From: Candidatus Nitrosotalea bavarica
GTDB taxonomy: Archaea > Thermoproteota > Nitrososphaeria > Nitrososphaerales > Nitrosopumilaceae
Length of the DNA stretch: 64,000 nt
Direction of reading: 5' to 3'
Assembly (NCBI RefSeq): GCF_900167955.1
Contig: NZ_FUYK01000003.1
Span: 62,001 to 126,000, forward strand
Part shown: positions 33,919 to 42,902 of the stretch, in pieces
How positions within the stretch are numbered: the stretch's first letter is position 1
How the letters are laid out: the number at the start of each line of letters is the position of its first letter
Made by a program: the position numbers and the translations under genes
Notes under the pieces: model-generated
Seen by the model: only the letters and a program-made list of their open reading frames with translations
What the model was told of the DNA's origin: nothing
Databases searched by the model: none

Positions 33919-34497
33919 TTATGAAAATTCAGGAAGAAGACAGCTATATTCTGTACCCATATGCTCACGTTTTATCGCATAGTCTACTGAAGTGTAGAGA
34001 TTTGGTAATTTTTCTTCTCCCTTTCTTTCTGTCAACGCAAATGCTTGTGCTATCACCTTATCTATTGCATCCATGATGCTCTCTATTTTTTCTGCATCCT
34101 CTTTCTCAAAGTGCTTTCTGATTAGCAATCTCTGATGCGACTTTGAGAGATTCTTGATTGTAGAATCTGTAAAGTCGAGGATCTCAGAAATATTCTTGTC
34201 TTCAATCTTTTTTAGTTCTGCACTAACCTTCTTGAGATGCCCCTCTATTTTGTCAAGGTTTTTTTCATTTCTTTGTGGGGCTAGACGATAAATAGAATGT
34301 CTGCCGGCTTGTTTGGTTTTGTAGACTGACTTGTTCATCAGTCCCAACAGGGCTTCATCGAATACACTGTAGTGCAGATCATACTTGGGTTCTTTGTCAC
34401 GTAGACGCTCTTCCGCCTTTTTGAGAAGCTGAGTATATCCCAAATCTTCTGGCATCAAGGCCCAAATTATCGCATCCTGTACATCTTCTTTTTTCAT
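33919..34497 (-). CDS. Putative winged-helix/coiled-coil regulator
   Basis: A 192-residue protein. The first 75 residues suit a winged helix (EDLGYTQLLKKAEERLRDKE, then KTKQAGRHSIYRLAP as the wing). A helical coiled-coil part follows (LKKVSAELKKIEDKNISEI). The gene is divergent from the tyrosine recombinase with only 58 bp between their starts, so it probably shares and may control that promoter. The GTGTTAA tandem repeats lie just past its end. The DNA-binding assignment rests on secondary-structure reading. Confidence 0.55.
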   Translation of the reverse strand: MKKEDVQDAIIWALMPEDLGYTQLLKKAEERLRDKEPKYDLHYSVFDEALLGLMNKSVYKTKQAGRHSIYRLAPQRNEKNLDKIEGHLKKVSAELKKIEDKNISEILDFTDSTIKNLSKSHQRLLIRKHFEKEDAEKIESIMDAIDKVIAQAFALTERKGEEKLPNLYTSVDYAIKREHMGTEYSCLLPEFS

Positions 34498-34555
34498 GAA
34501 TTTACTCTCTTTTTTCCTAGTATGTCTTATTTATTAATTAAGATTATTTTGAATC

Positions 34556-35887
34556 ATGACAGCTCTAAAGCAAATAGTCGATGATAATGATTACAAAAAC
34601 AACAAAGAGGTAAATACAACAAAGCGTCTCGTACTCACAGATGAGGACTGCATTGTGCAGTCTGATGTGGGAAAAAAATTGACATATGAAAAAATCCAAA
34701 CAACAACTGCAAAACAACACAAAATCACAAAAAAAGATAGCCTTCTTTCAAACCAAGATATACGACGATGGTATGACAACCTTGCAAGAAGCAGTGGTGT
34801 AACAGCTGAGGTCAGACTGCGAAAACTAAACCGGTTCTGCGAGAACAACAAGATAACTCCAATGGAGCTAGTCGAGTTGGGACAAAAGGACTCGCGTGCA
34901 GTAGCAGACCTGATTGAAGACACCATCACAACAATGGAAAAACAGCACAGTGCACCTCAATACATCAAGGCAATGGTAACCGCGGTAAAATCGTGGCTAC
35001 ATCACCATGATATCGAGGTCAGGCGAAAGATAAGAATCGCAAATTCAGACTCGACACCTTCGCTTGTAAATGAGCGCGTGCCAGATGACATTGAACTCAA
35101 GGAACTGTTCAACAGGGCAAATCTGAGAGCAGGTGCAATAATGGCAATGATAGGAAAGGCAGGACTCAGACCTGAAGTGCTAGGAAAGCATGATGCCTCA
35201 GACGGTTTGATGATAAGAGATCTGCCAGAGCTAGACATTGTCCTTGGAATCGCAAGGTTTCAAGTGGTGCCACCCAGAGTTATAGTCCGAAAGACTCTAT
35301 CAAAAGCAGGACACACCTACTTTACTTTCATATCAGAATCAGGTGCTGAAAAAGTGCTTGCATATCTTAATGAAAGAATGGCATCCGGTGAAATGCTAAA
35401 CTCTGAAAGTCCAGTGATTGCACCGTCGTCAAAACTTGTAACGTACCGCGGAAAACATCAAGGAAAAAAATTCATGACAACATCAGTGATCTGCCAACAA
35501 GTAAGAAGAACAATGAGGCCAAGATTTCCGTGGAGACCATATGTGTTGCGGGCATTTTTTGACACACAACTATTGATTGCAGAATCAAGAGGAAAGATTG
35601 CTCATGACTTTCGCGTCTTCTTTATGGGACACACTGGATCAATTGAAGCAAAGTATACTACAAACAAGAGCATACTTCCAAAACTGTTGACAGATGAAAT
35701 GAGAGAATCATTTCGAAAGAGTCAGGAATTTCTAGACCTTGAAGTCAATGCAAAAAAAGAAGAAAACATCAGTCCAGAAAAAATCGTAACTGTCGAAGAG
35801 TTTGAAAAATTAATTTCAGAAGGCTGGCAGTATGTCGCAACCCTACCAAATGACAAAATTTTGGTCAAAAATAGCAGGGGCTCGTAG
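34556..35887 (+). CDS. Tyrosine recombinase/integrase
   Basis: A 443-residue archaeal tyrosine recombinase. An N-terminal SAM-like core-binding domain spans about 65-170 (SNQDIRRWYDNLARSS). Catalytic residues visible are Arg205 (GKAGLRPEVLG), Arg332 in YVLRAFFDTQ with Tyr329 at the usual His, His359 (MGHTGS) and nucleophile Tyr367 (EAKYTTNK). A basic linker and a C-terminal extension follow. The site set is intact, so it is probably active. A 46-bp repeat begins 19 bp after its stop and recurs at the edges of the next modules. The ATG start lies 58 bp from a divergent regulator. Confidence 0.88.
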   Translation: MTALKQIVDDNDYKNNKEVNTTKRLVLTDEDCIVQSDVGKKLTYEKIQTTTAKQHKITKKDSLLSNQDIRRWYDNLARSSGVTAEVRLRKLNRFCENNKITPMELVELGQKDSRAVADLIEDTITTMEKQHSAPQYIKAMVTAVKSWLHHHDIEVRRKIRIANSDSTPSLVNERVPDDIELKELFNRANLRAGAIMAMIGKAGLRPEVLGKHDASDGLMIRDLPELDIVLGIARFQVVPPRVIVRKTLSKAGHTYFTFISESGAEKVLAYLNERMASGEMLNSESPVIAPSSKLVTYRGKHQGKKFMTTSVICQQVRRTMRPRFPWRPYVLRAFFDTQLLIAESRGKIAHDFRVFFMGHTGSIEAKYTTNKSILPKLLTDEMRESFRKSQEFLDLEVNAKKEENISPEKIVTVEEFEKLISEGWQYVATLPNDKILVKNSRGS

Positions 35888-35905
35888 TCACATGTAATAC
35901 GGGCC

Positions 35906-35951
35906 CGGGGGGATTCGGGTACCATTGTGGTCGTTATTTTGGGCCCACTTT
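35906..35951. repeat. GGGCCC repeat copy 1 (recombinase-adjacent)
   Basis: A 46-bp block, starting CGGGGGGATTC and ending TTATTTTGGGCCCACTTT, is identical to 37541-37586. This copy is preceded by GGGCCC (35901-35906), absent from the other copies. Its immediate position after the recombinase gene suggests an attachment or recombination site. Confidence 0.8.
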
Positions 35952-36029
35952 TATAGAAAAATCAATTTCATGCTACATTTTATAGAATAATTACAACATG
36001 AAAAAGATATAATTTCAGTTTTATTTTGG

Positions 36030-36470
36030 TTACATCTTCAGAATTTCTTTTGTTTTATCAACAAATGCTTCTGCATTTTCTACCAGATTTTTTGCCTGAG
36101 TTGGAGATATCAGATTTGCATTGTCATATGTGCGACCATGCCTGAGTTTTCTTGCCCTATCAAAGGAATCCAATATATCCTTGTTTGAGAATTTTGCCGA
36201 AAATACCGCCTGCACAAATAACACCACTGTAGCATGATGTTCGATTCCTTTTGTCCTGTAGTCTTTAGAAAACATCAATGCCCTACCAGCATGTAACATT
36301 GCCTCATATGCAGCAGTGTGTGCCAATCCCCACTCATTTATGCGTAGAACATTCTTTGCCGATGTCAGTTTTGCACTAGCATTTTCAAGTTCATTTTTGA
36401 TCTGATCTTTGTCAGATTCAAATTCTTCAACTCTATCTTGCTTCAATAAGTCGCTTAAATTCATACTCAT
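36030..36470 (-). CDS. HEPN-domain protein (UPF0332 type), partner of nucleotidyltransferase
   Basis: A 146-residue HEPN protein. It has helices with NEWGLAHTAAYEAMLHAGRAL, the conserved R-x-K...H segment (DYRTKGIEHHATVVLF) and RKLRHGRTYDN. In HEPN-MNT systems this partner is the RNase toxin or a ribonucleotide-binding subunit. It overlaps the upstream nucleotidyltransferase gene by 38 bp, so the two are made together. The Tyr of the R-x4-H-x-Y AMPylation motif known in HepT is not present in that form, so regulation may differ. Confidence 0.83.
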   Translation of the reverse strand: MSMNLSDLLKQDRVEEFESDKDQIKNELENASAKLTSAKNVLRINEWGLAHTAAYEAMLHAGRALMFSKDYRTKGIEHHATVVLFVQAVFSAKFSNKDILDSFDRARKLRHGRTYDNANLISPTQAKNLVENAEAFVDKTKEILKM

Positions 36471-37467
36471 CGCCTACTATCATCAGTATTCGAGTCTTTG
36501 AGATTTCCTTCATCAAAGGTATTTTCTTTTCCACTCTTTCCATAAACTCCTTCTCTTTCCATAACAAGTAATTTATTTCACGTCCTATTGTTCTTTCTGT
36601 TTTAGATATAGATCTGAGAAGAGCATCCTCGTTTACATCACCAATTACCAACAAATCAATATCACTTGACTGTGATTCAGTTCCCTTTGCAAATGATCCG
36701 AAGATTAATGCATACTTGATCTTTTCTTTTGGTAAATCTTTGGCAATAATTTCATCTAGCATCTCAAATTTTAGAAATATTCTTTTCAATTCATTGAAGA
36801 TGATACTCTGATTATTTATCTTGTAGAATACTAGATTACCTTGAGTTCTTCTTGTAACTAGACCAATATTTTGGATCAGCGGTGTTTCTTTTGCTATTGT
36901 GGAAGGTGCTAATCCAGTTTTTCTTGCAATATCATTTGCATGGAATTCACTTGAAGAATTCAAGAATAAGAGTTTTAGAATCAAGATCTGAGCCCTAGAT
37001 TTGAAGAGGTTTTCAAGTGAGCTTTTAATAGATACGACTTTCTGTGTTTTTTTCTTTTCTTTGAAAACTATATTCTTTACAGAAGGAAGTACATTACTAA
37101 TAATTGGTTTTACAACCTCTTCTACTCCATCATTTACCAGTAGTAATCCAATTCCAAGGTTTTGACAAGAGTTGAAAATTATCTTAGAAGATCGGTTTTT
37201 TGGAATTGCAAGGTATGAAAAATTGGCGGTATTCTTTTGATGTAGTGCTTGTTCTATTCCTCGCGATATATCCCCAGAACCTCCTTTGACTTCTATGGCT
37301 GTGATTTTGTCATCCTTTGTAGCTATTATGTCCACAATTCGACCTCTTAGTTTTACTTCGTGGAAGGTCTTCCATCCTTTCTTTTCGAAATACTTTTCTG
37401 CTTTTTGTGAGATAGTAATCTCTGTATTTATAAAAGTACCATTTCTATTGATCGAATGATCATTCAC
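36433..37467 (-). CDS. Fusion: PD-(D/E)xK nuclease-like, winged helix, MNT nucleotidyltransferase
   Basis: A 344-residue three-domain protein. Residues 20-110 resemble a restriction-endonuclease-like core with Asp46 (GRIVDIIA) and Glu59-Val-Lys61 (AIEVKGG). Residues about 160-225 are a winged helix (HANDIARKTGLAPSTIAKE). Residues about 250-344 are an MNT nucleotidyltransferase with the GS...SDIDL signature (GSFAKGTESQSSDIDLLV). MNT-HEPN pairs act as toxin-antitoxin or abortive-infection modules; the added nuclease-like and DNA-binding parts are unusual. The start is a GTG, with a 21-bp palindrome and TATA box just upstream suggesting autoregulation. Confidence 0.82.
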   Translation of the reverse strand: MNDHSINRNGTFINTEITISQKAEKYFEKKGWKTFHEVKLRGRIVDIIATKDDKITAIEVKGGSGDISRGIEQALHQKNTANFSYLAIPKNRSSKIIFNSCQNLGIGLLLVNDGVEEVVKPIISNVLPSVKNIVFKEKKKTQKVVSIKSSLENLFKSRAQILILKLLFLNSSSEFHANDIARKTGLAPSTIAKETPLIQNIGLVTRRTQGNLVFYKINNQSIIFNELKRIFLKFEMLDEIIAKDLPKEKIKYALIFGSFAKGTESQSSDIDLLVIGDVNEDALLRSISKTERTIGREINYLLWKEKEFMERVEKKIPLMKEISKTRILMIVGDEYEFKRLIEAR

Positions 37468-37469
37468 TA

Positions 37470-37490
37470 AATAGAAATAGTATTTCTATT
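37470..37490. promoter_or_regulatory. 21-bp palindrome in front of the MNT-HEPN operon
   Basis: AATAGAAATA and TATTTCTATT mirror exactly around one central base. A TATA-like stretch (37489-37497) on the far side places the operator between TATA box and the GTG start at 37467, ideal for repression. A further ATTTCTATT half-site sits at 37441-37449 inside the coding region. Confidence 0.62.
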
Positions 37491-37530
37491 ATATATAGTT
37501 AGTAACTAGTTAGCACATTAGCAACTGGAC

Positions 37531-37586
37531 GCATCTACATCGGGGGGATTCGGGTACCATTGTGGTCGTTATTTTGGGCCCACTTT
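37531..37586. repeat. GGGCCC repeat copy 2
   Basis: It contains the 46-bp block identical to copy 1 (37541-37586), preceded by GCATCTACAT, which it shares with copy 3 only. It separates the MNT-HEPN module from the giant protease gene. Confidence 0.8.
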
Positions 37587-37613
37587 GTACCTAAATGGTG
37601 TTATCTGGAGTTT

Positions 37614-40600
37614 TTATTTTTTAAATTTCATTCTAGAAGATGCAATTACTGAAACTATTCCAATCAACATGACTGGAATTGCAAATGGAAATTCTGATAT
37701 GACGGATAAATTCGACATGGTAGAATTTGAAGCATATGAACTTGGAAGAATAGTAGGAGATAATGCCAGAGTATCATTAAAAATTGAACCATTGGTAGCT
37801 AATACAGAAGTTATTGCTCCACTGGAATTAACAGATAGATTTGGTAGTGTTGTTGGAGTTATGTCAATCGGATTAAAATTAAGTTCTGCTACCGTGCCTT
37901 TGTCAACATGTACGGAAGGATATGAAAATAACTGGGTTTCGTTTCCATCAGATACACTAATTGTTAATGTAAATTCTCCAGTGTTTGTTCCATTTACCAA
38001 AACCCTATACGATTCAGGCATATCTTTTATTGATGCATACTCTACACCGTCTATCGAGAGAAATGTTCCAGTTGGAATATTTTCATCGATTGTATCATTA
38101 CCATCATAGCCTAATTTTCCACCATCATTGTTACTAATTATGGTCATATGGGCATCAGAGTGTAGAGTGAAATCAGTATCAAAGATTATTCCTTCTTTAA
38201 TGTGACGAAGTGGTGGTTGATAATAATTATCAGATGACCAATCAGGATTTCCAGATGGTGTAAATCCTTTGCTTTCGGCGTTTATTACCAATCCTACTAT
38301 GTCTTGAACAGCCTTGTTCTTTAGTAAATCTACATGCGCTGCAGAATATTCTACCGTATCAGGAACATACCATACTTTTGTCGCATTCCTAGTATAGGCA
38401 GACCATGCAGGAACTGTCCCATCCCCATCACCGAAACTTGGTTTCATTACACCATTGAAAACCTTACCATTAGGAAGAGCAAATTGAATGGAGCTCTTGT
38501 CTATAGTTACATTATATGGCCTTAGATAGTAATGGTGCAGAGTTTCTACTCCGGTTCCCACTATGACAAAATTTTTGATTCCAAATGGCAAGACAGCAGG
38601 GTTGTAAAAATTTCCAAACTTACTGTAGTAATTATTTGCATTTTGTAGTAGGTATTGATTCAATGACTGCGGACAAGGGATGGTTGGAGAACATGGTGTA
38701 GCTCCACTATAACGAATAGTATTATACGTAACATCTCTGTTTAGCGTTACATTTGCACTGCCGTTGTAAAATTGAACAAAAGGTACTCTTGGAAGAAGTT
38801 GATATGCAGCAGCAGCATTTTGTGCAAGTGTTTTCATTTTTGAGACAGACACTAGTGGATTTCCAAACTGATATCCGTTGACTAGAGCGTAAAATGCCTT
38901 AGGTGCGCCCCAATATGGAGTACCCATCGTAATTAAAGAATCAATATTTGATACATGTGATGAGCCACTCATTATGTAACCTTTAGCTAAAATGCCGCCC
39001 ATACTATGCGCTAAAATTATGACCGCATTCTTTCCAGATTTTTGCATAGCTTCACTAATTTTGTTATCAAGATCACCAAAATGTTGTGCGTTGTCTAGTC
39101 TCCAATCATATGGAAATACAAAAAGATCTTTATCTAGTACATAACCTTGATCTTTTACAAGATATTTTATCATTGGACCATAAACATTTGTAAGTGGCCC
39201 TCCAGTTCTTAATTTTCCATCCAGTATGCCACCAAGATCTACATTATTTATTGATGAGCCATCTGGATTTAATTTCAAATCATTAATACTTGTATAGAGC
39301 GGATTTGGTATAGGCCATGCTTGATGGTCATTTATTCTTAATTCAGTTCCAGCTATTCCTGGAATCAGAATTATTGGCAAGTGATCTTTTGGACCTGCAA
39401 GAACAAAATTTTGGTCAGATACATTACCAAATGCACAATCTCCATTTGCATCCTCGTTACATGTACTGTTAATTTCATTACCGTATTCTTCAGCCCCATT
39501 TGTTGCTGAAGAGGAAGGTGAAAATGTGCCCCACAGTTCCCAAAGAGGAAGTAGTTCGAATAAGTCTGAGCTTTTTTCAGGTTTGATTAATTTTTGACCA
39601 TCTGGCGTCTCTGCTGACAATATTCCTATTCCTACAGGTGCGTTATCTATTGAATAACTCCCATCTGGAAGAGTAGTAGCATTTATTGTCTTAGTGTCAC
39701 TGTCATTGTCAATATTTTCAAATGTTTTTAGAGAGACTTTAACATTAGAAATTTGTTGGTCTGATGGATCGTATTGAGTAGTATTTTTGTCATCTACAAA
39801 TACATGACCTGTTACTTTCATATGAAAATTAGTTTGATATGGAAACTGTAGATCGGTCAAGCCAACTAAATTGGTAGGACTAAGTGGATATTCACAATAT
39901 GTATCTCCAATAACTCTGCCTGGAATAAAGGGTGAAAATACTGGACCGATTTTACAGTTTGGGTTCGTAGTGGTTGGAGTGTAACCTAACACATGAGCAT
40001 GCCAGTCACCTGTCTGGGTTCCATTGGTATCTATCAGAATTCCTATTTTCAGTGCAGGGATAGGATTACTGCCATAAGCATAGTGCATAATTCGTGTTAT
40101 ATTATCTTGCGACCAAAGAGTGAAAACACCATCTTCCGTAGTCCAACTGTTGAGATACTCCATCTCTGCAAGTACTGATATTTGATTTCCTGAATCAGCT
40201 ATGCATAACGGTGTTGAGGTGCTACTGATTGATTGCTCACAAATAGTTGCATAGATACTAGCTCGTGCAATTCCGGGTTTGTCATTTTGAAAAACACCAT
40301 TTCCATTTGTATCAAGGAATAGTCTTCCATTGATAACGTTATTTGGGATTGCTTGGTAAACATAATTTAGTCCCGTAATATTCTGGCCTGGCTCTAAGAA
40401 CCAATCAATATTAATTGAATGGCCCGGATATGCCGATCCTGGATTTGATGAGTTTGTGCCCGGCGGTATTAGTTGCAATCCTGTAATAGTTGGTATTGAT
40501 ACACTCACATATCCTGGCATTATGTTATCAAATGTAAAATTCTCATTAGAACGTGTTTTGTTATGAAATGTTCCATAATCTTTACCCCAAATTGCATCTG

Positions 40601-42146
40601 AATAATTTGTAAAATGGGTAAGATCACCAACAGCTAGTATACTCACAGGAGAATCTTTTATTGGCGTATCACCTGAATCAAAACGTCCATCTTTATTGTT
40701 GTCTATGAATATTGAACCACTTATCGAACCTTTTTCCAGTGCTCCAAATACATCAAGTATTCTACCTCCTTCTATTGAACCCTTTAATCCCTCTTCAATA
40801 TCTGCACCACTAAGAATTGCGTTCTTGATTTGTGCATAATTCCAATCCGGATGATGTGCAGCGACTAGTGCCGCAGTGCCTGAAACCATTGGAGATGCCA
40901 ACGAAGTCCCAGAGCTATAAACATACCCATATTGGGAATTGCTTCCTTTGTCAACATCATTCCATGTATAGTCAAACACATTGAGATTATTGGACTTGCT
41001 GGGTACTACTGTGAGATGGAATTGTCGAACAGGATTGGCCCCATTAAGATATGTTCCTTCTACTCCTTGTTTGTTTGCATCCATTTTTAGTTGAAATAAT
41101 TCATTTGGTCTGAAGGTAGATGAAATATCCATCTCTTGCATGTTCGAAGTGTATGTGATATTAGCTTTAACAGGCTCTATGATTTGAGTACCCACAAGAT
41201 AATGCAGATATGAAAGTAATTCAGAATTATTTAATTGAGAATTGTCCCCCCATGTGAAAATAAATCCATTACTCATACTTGTGCTGAGTATGTCAATTGC
41301 AGGCGCAGCAATATTCACAACAGCATTTCCAGACGCTGAACGAGTCCAAAGATTTCCACTTTTATCAGTACCTCCAACAGTTATTACATTATCAGACTGT
41401 GCTGAATAACATGCTGGATATGCACGCATTTTGTCAAAATTTTCTTTGTCATTTCCTGCTGCTACAACCACCAAGACATTGTTATCTTTGAGTTGTTGTA
41501 ATAAATTTGATATTCCATTTATACATTCAACACTGTCAAGTCCCCTAAGTGAAATATTTACTACTTTTATATTTTCACCAGCTAGTTTTTCTTTAAGAAC
41601 ATATGCTAATGCTTTTGTTACACTATCTTCAAAATTATTCTGAAAATTAGGATCATTTGGAACATAGTTGTCAGGAAATACTTTCAATGCCATTAGTTTG
41701 ACATGCCAACATATTCCAGTTACTCCTATCCCATTATTTCCCTCTGCTCCTATAACTCCTGCCACTTCAGTACCATGGTCTGGATCAGTAGGTTGATTTG
41801 AAAGATTTGGTGTAGGATCATTAGTATTATCCGGAAAGTCAAATCCATGACTTCCGTCAACAGGGTTAGTCCAAACATTATTTTGTAAATCAGGATGTGA
41901 AAAATCAATACCGGTGTCTATTACAGCGACAACAACCTTGGAGCAGTCATTTTGAATTGCCCATCCTTCTGGAGCAGAAATATGATAGTCTTCAGTGGCA
42001 TTCAGATGCCATTGTTTATCAAACAACGGATCGTTTGGTATGACACGATTAGGCGATTCATCGGATGAATTGATATTTCCAAACAATATAATTGAAGAAA
42101 CTAGGATCAGAAACAATATCCAGGTAGCAGAGCCAACACCACCCAT
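37614..42146 (-). CDS. Giant secreted subtilase with LCAT-like lipase domain and C-terminal sorting signal
   Basis: About 1510 residues. After a signal peptide, an S8 subtilase domain has Asp77 (VIDTGI), His124 (DHGTEVAG) and Ser415 (GTSLASP). SdrD-like B repeats follow (GSISGSIFIDNNKDGRFDSG, GRLFLDTNGNGVFQND). An alpha/beta hydrolase of the LCAT/lipase type comes next, with PIILIPGIAGTELRI and the Ser1048 elbow AHSMGG. The end carries ISEFPFAIPVM, a hydrophobic helix and a basic tail, a PEFG-like sorting signal. It would cleave proteins and perhaps lipids at the cell surface. The longest frame starts at a TTG at 42164; the ATG at 42146 is preferred, with a TATA-like element about 28 bp upstream. 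Confidence 0.85.
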   Translation of the reverse strand: MGGVGSATWILFLILVSSIILFGNINSSDESPNRVIPNDPLFDKQWHLNATEDYHISAPEGWAIQNDCSKVVVAVIDTGIDFSHPDLQNNVWTNPVDGSHGFDFPDNTNDPTPNLSNQPTDPDHGTEVAGVIGAEGNNGIGVTGICWHVKLMALKVFPDNYVPNDPNFQNNFEDSVTKALAYVLKEKLAGENIKVVNISLRGLDSVECINGISNLLQQLKDNNVLVVVAAGNDKENFDKMRAYPACYSAQSDNVITVGGTDKSGNLWTRSASGNAVVNIAAPAIDILSTSMSNGFIFTWGDNSQLNNSELLSYLHYLVGTQIIEPVKANITYTSNMQEMDISSTFRPNELFQLKMDANKQGVEGTYLNGANPVRQFHLTVVPSKSNNLNVFDYTWNDVDKGSNSQYGYVYSSGTSLASPMVSGTAALVAAHHPDWNYAQIKNAILSGADIEEGLKGSIEGGRILDVFGALEKGSISGSIFIDNNKDGRFDSGDTPIKDSPVSILAVGDLTHFTNYSDAIWGKDYGTFHNKTRSNENFTFDNIMPGYVSVSIPTITGLQLIPPGTNSSNPGSAYPGHSINIDWFLEPGQNITGLNYVYQAIPNNVINGRLFLDTNGNGVFQNDKPGIARASIYATICEQSISSTSTPLCIADSGNQISVLAEMEYLNSWTTEDGVFTLWSQDNITRIMHYAYGSNPIPALKIGILIDTNGTQTGDWHAHVLGYTPTTTNPNCKIGPVFSPFIPGRVIGDTYCEYPLSPTNLVGLTDLQFPYQTNFHMKVTGHVFVDDKNTTQYDPSDQQISNVKVSLKTFENIDNDSDTKTINATTLPDGSYSIDNAPVGIGILSAETPDGQKLIKPEKSSDLFELLPLWELWGTFSPSSSATNGAEEYGNEINSTCNEDANGDCAFGNVSDQNFVLAGPKDHLPIILIPGIAGTELRINDHQAWPIPNPLYTSINDLKLNPDGSSINNVDLGGILDGKLRTGGPLTNVYGPMIKYLVKDQGYVLDKDLFVFPYDWRLDNAQHFGDLDNKISEAMQKSGKNAVIILAHSMGGILAKGYIMSGSSHVSNIDSLITMGTPYWGAPKAFYALVNGYQFGNPLVSVSKMKTLAQNAAAAYQLLPRVPFVQFYNGSANVTLNRDVTYNTIRYSGATPCSPTIPCPQSLNQYLLQNANNYYSKFGNFYNPAVLPFGIKNFVIVGTGVETLHHYYLRPYNVTIDKSSIQFALPNGKVFNGVMKPSFGDGDGTVPAWSAYTRNATKVWYVPDTVEYSAAHVDLLKNKAVQDIVGLVINAESKGFTPSGNPDWSSDNYYQPPLRHIKEGIIFDTDFTLHSDAHMTIISNNDGGKLGYDGNDTIDENIPTGTFLSIDGVEYASIKDMPESYRVLVNGTNTGEFTLTISVSDGNETQLFSYPSVHVDKGTVAELNFNPIDITPTTLPNLSVNSSGAITSVLATNGSIFNDTLALSPTILPSSYASNSTMSNLSVISEFPFAIPVMLIGIVSVIASSRMKFKK

Positions 42147-42286
42147 AATTGCTATCCTAATCAAACATAGTATTTAATCATCCTGTAGGTTGTGATTTCT
42201 TGGATATTTCTTGCTTGAACTTTACAATATAGAGCCTGTAACTATAACGAACATATCATCATAATGAAAGAATAGTTTGTCCCGTA

Positions 42287-42325
42287 GGATCCAACTACTA
42301 ACGTGGAATAATTTTAGTTCCACTT
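42287..42325. repeat. Degenerate GGGCCC repeat copy 4
   Basis: GGATCCAACTACTAACGTGG followed by AATAATTTTAGTTCCACTTG aligns with the central and right parts of copy 3 at roughly three positions in four. It stands directly in tandem before copy 3. Confidence 0.45.
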
Positions 42326-42380
42326 GCATCTACATCGGGGGGATTCAGCTACTAACATGGGCTTATTTTGGGCCCACTTT
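42326..42380. repeat. GGGCCC repeat copy 3
   Basis: It shares GCATCTACATCGGGGGG plus ATTC on the left and TTATTTTGGGCCCACTTTGT on the right with copy 2; the 16-bp centre is diverged (AGCTACTAACATGGGC). Copies 2 and 3 lie in the same orientation on both sides of the giant protease gene. Confidence 0.75.
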
Positions 42381-42417
42381 GTGCGTAAAATTACGAGTAC
42401 GAACAGCTAAAAGACGG

Positions 42418-42591
42418 TTATAATTTTGAAACGTCTCTTTCTATTTTTTTGCCTTCTTTATCGACAAAGTAGTAGGTATCATGGCCATCATTTTCAAAAT
42501 GTAATGTGAAACTCTCATCTAAATCGTCTAATGTATCGCCCCTAACTTCAAATCCACATTCGATACAAATTCCCCTCATGTCTCTAGTCAT
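42418..42591 (-). CDS. Small CxxC protein, 57 aa
   Basis: A 57-codon frame from an ATG at 42591. It begins MTRDMRGICIECGFEVRG (one C-x2-C pair), then an acidic stretch (DTLDDLDESFTLHF) and a charged C-terminus. It looks like a one-knuckle zinc protein or half-ribbon. It lies between repeat copy 3 and the aldo-keto reductase gene. The composition looks coding; no family is recognised. Confidence 0.58.
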   Translation of the reverse strand: MTRDMRGICIECGFEVRGDTLDDLDESFTLHFENDGHDTYYFVDKEGKKIERDVSKL

Positions 42592-42902
42592 ATTGTAAAC
42601 TTTTTTTGTTATTTCTTACTATTAAATAAGATCTTTGTTTTCTTCATAAGGATATTCAAATATACAAAAAATAAACAACTGAAGAATTAATTAAAAAATG
42701 ATTTTACTTTAGAGATAAAACTAGTTTTTTCTACCCATTCATAAATTTCAATATCCATTCCTTCATCCTCAGGTTTGTTGACAAATTGTTTAGTCGAATG
42801 AACTTTGAAAACCACGCGGTCTGCCTTTTTTCTAGTTCATCACCATTTTCTGTTTCAACGTATGGGTTAATTGCTCTGTGTCGGCAATTCTAGATTGATA
42901 AA
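42592..42902. other. Intergenic stretch with decayed coding fragments
   Basis: No full gene is seen. On the minus strand, a GTG-started 42-codon frame (42687-42815) encodes a plausible peptide containing KQFVNKPEDEGMDIEIYEWV. An overlapping frame without a start gives Arg/Asn-rich sequence. Both could be remains of a small gene. The rest is AT-rich upstream sequence. Confidence 0.35.
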
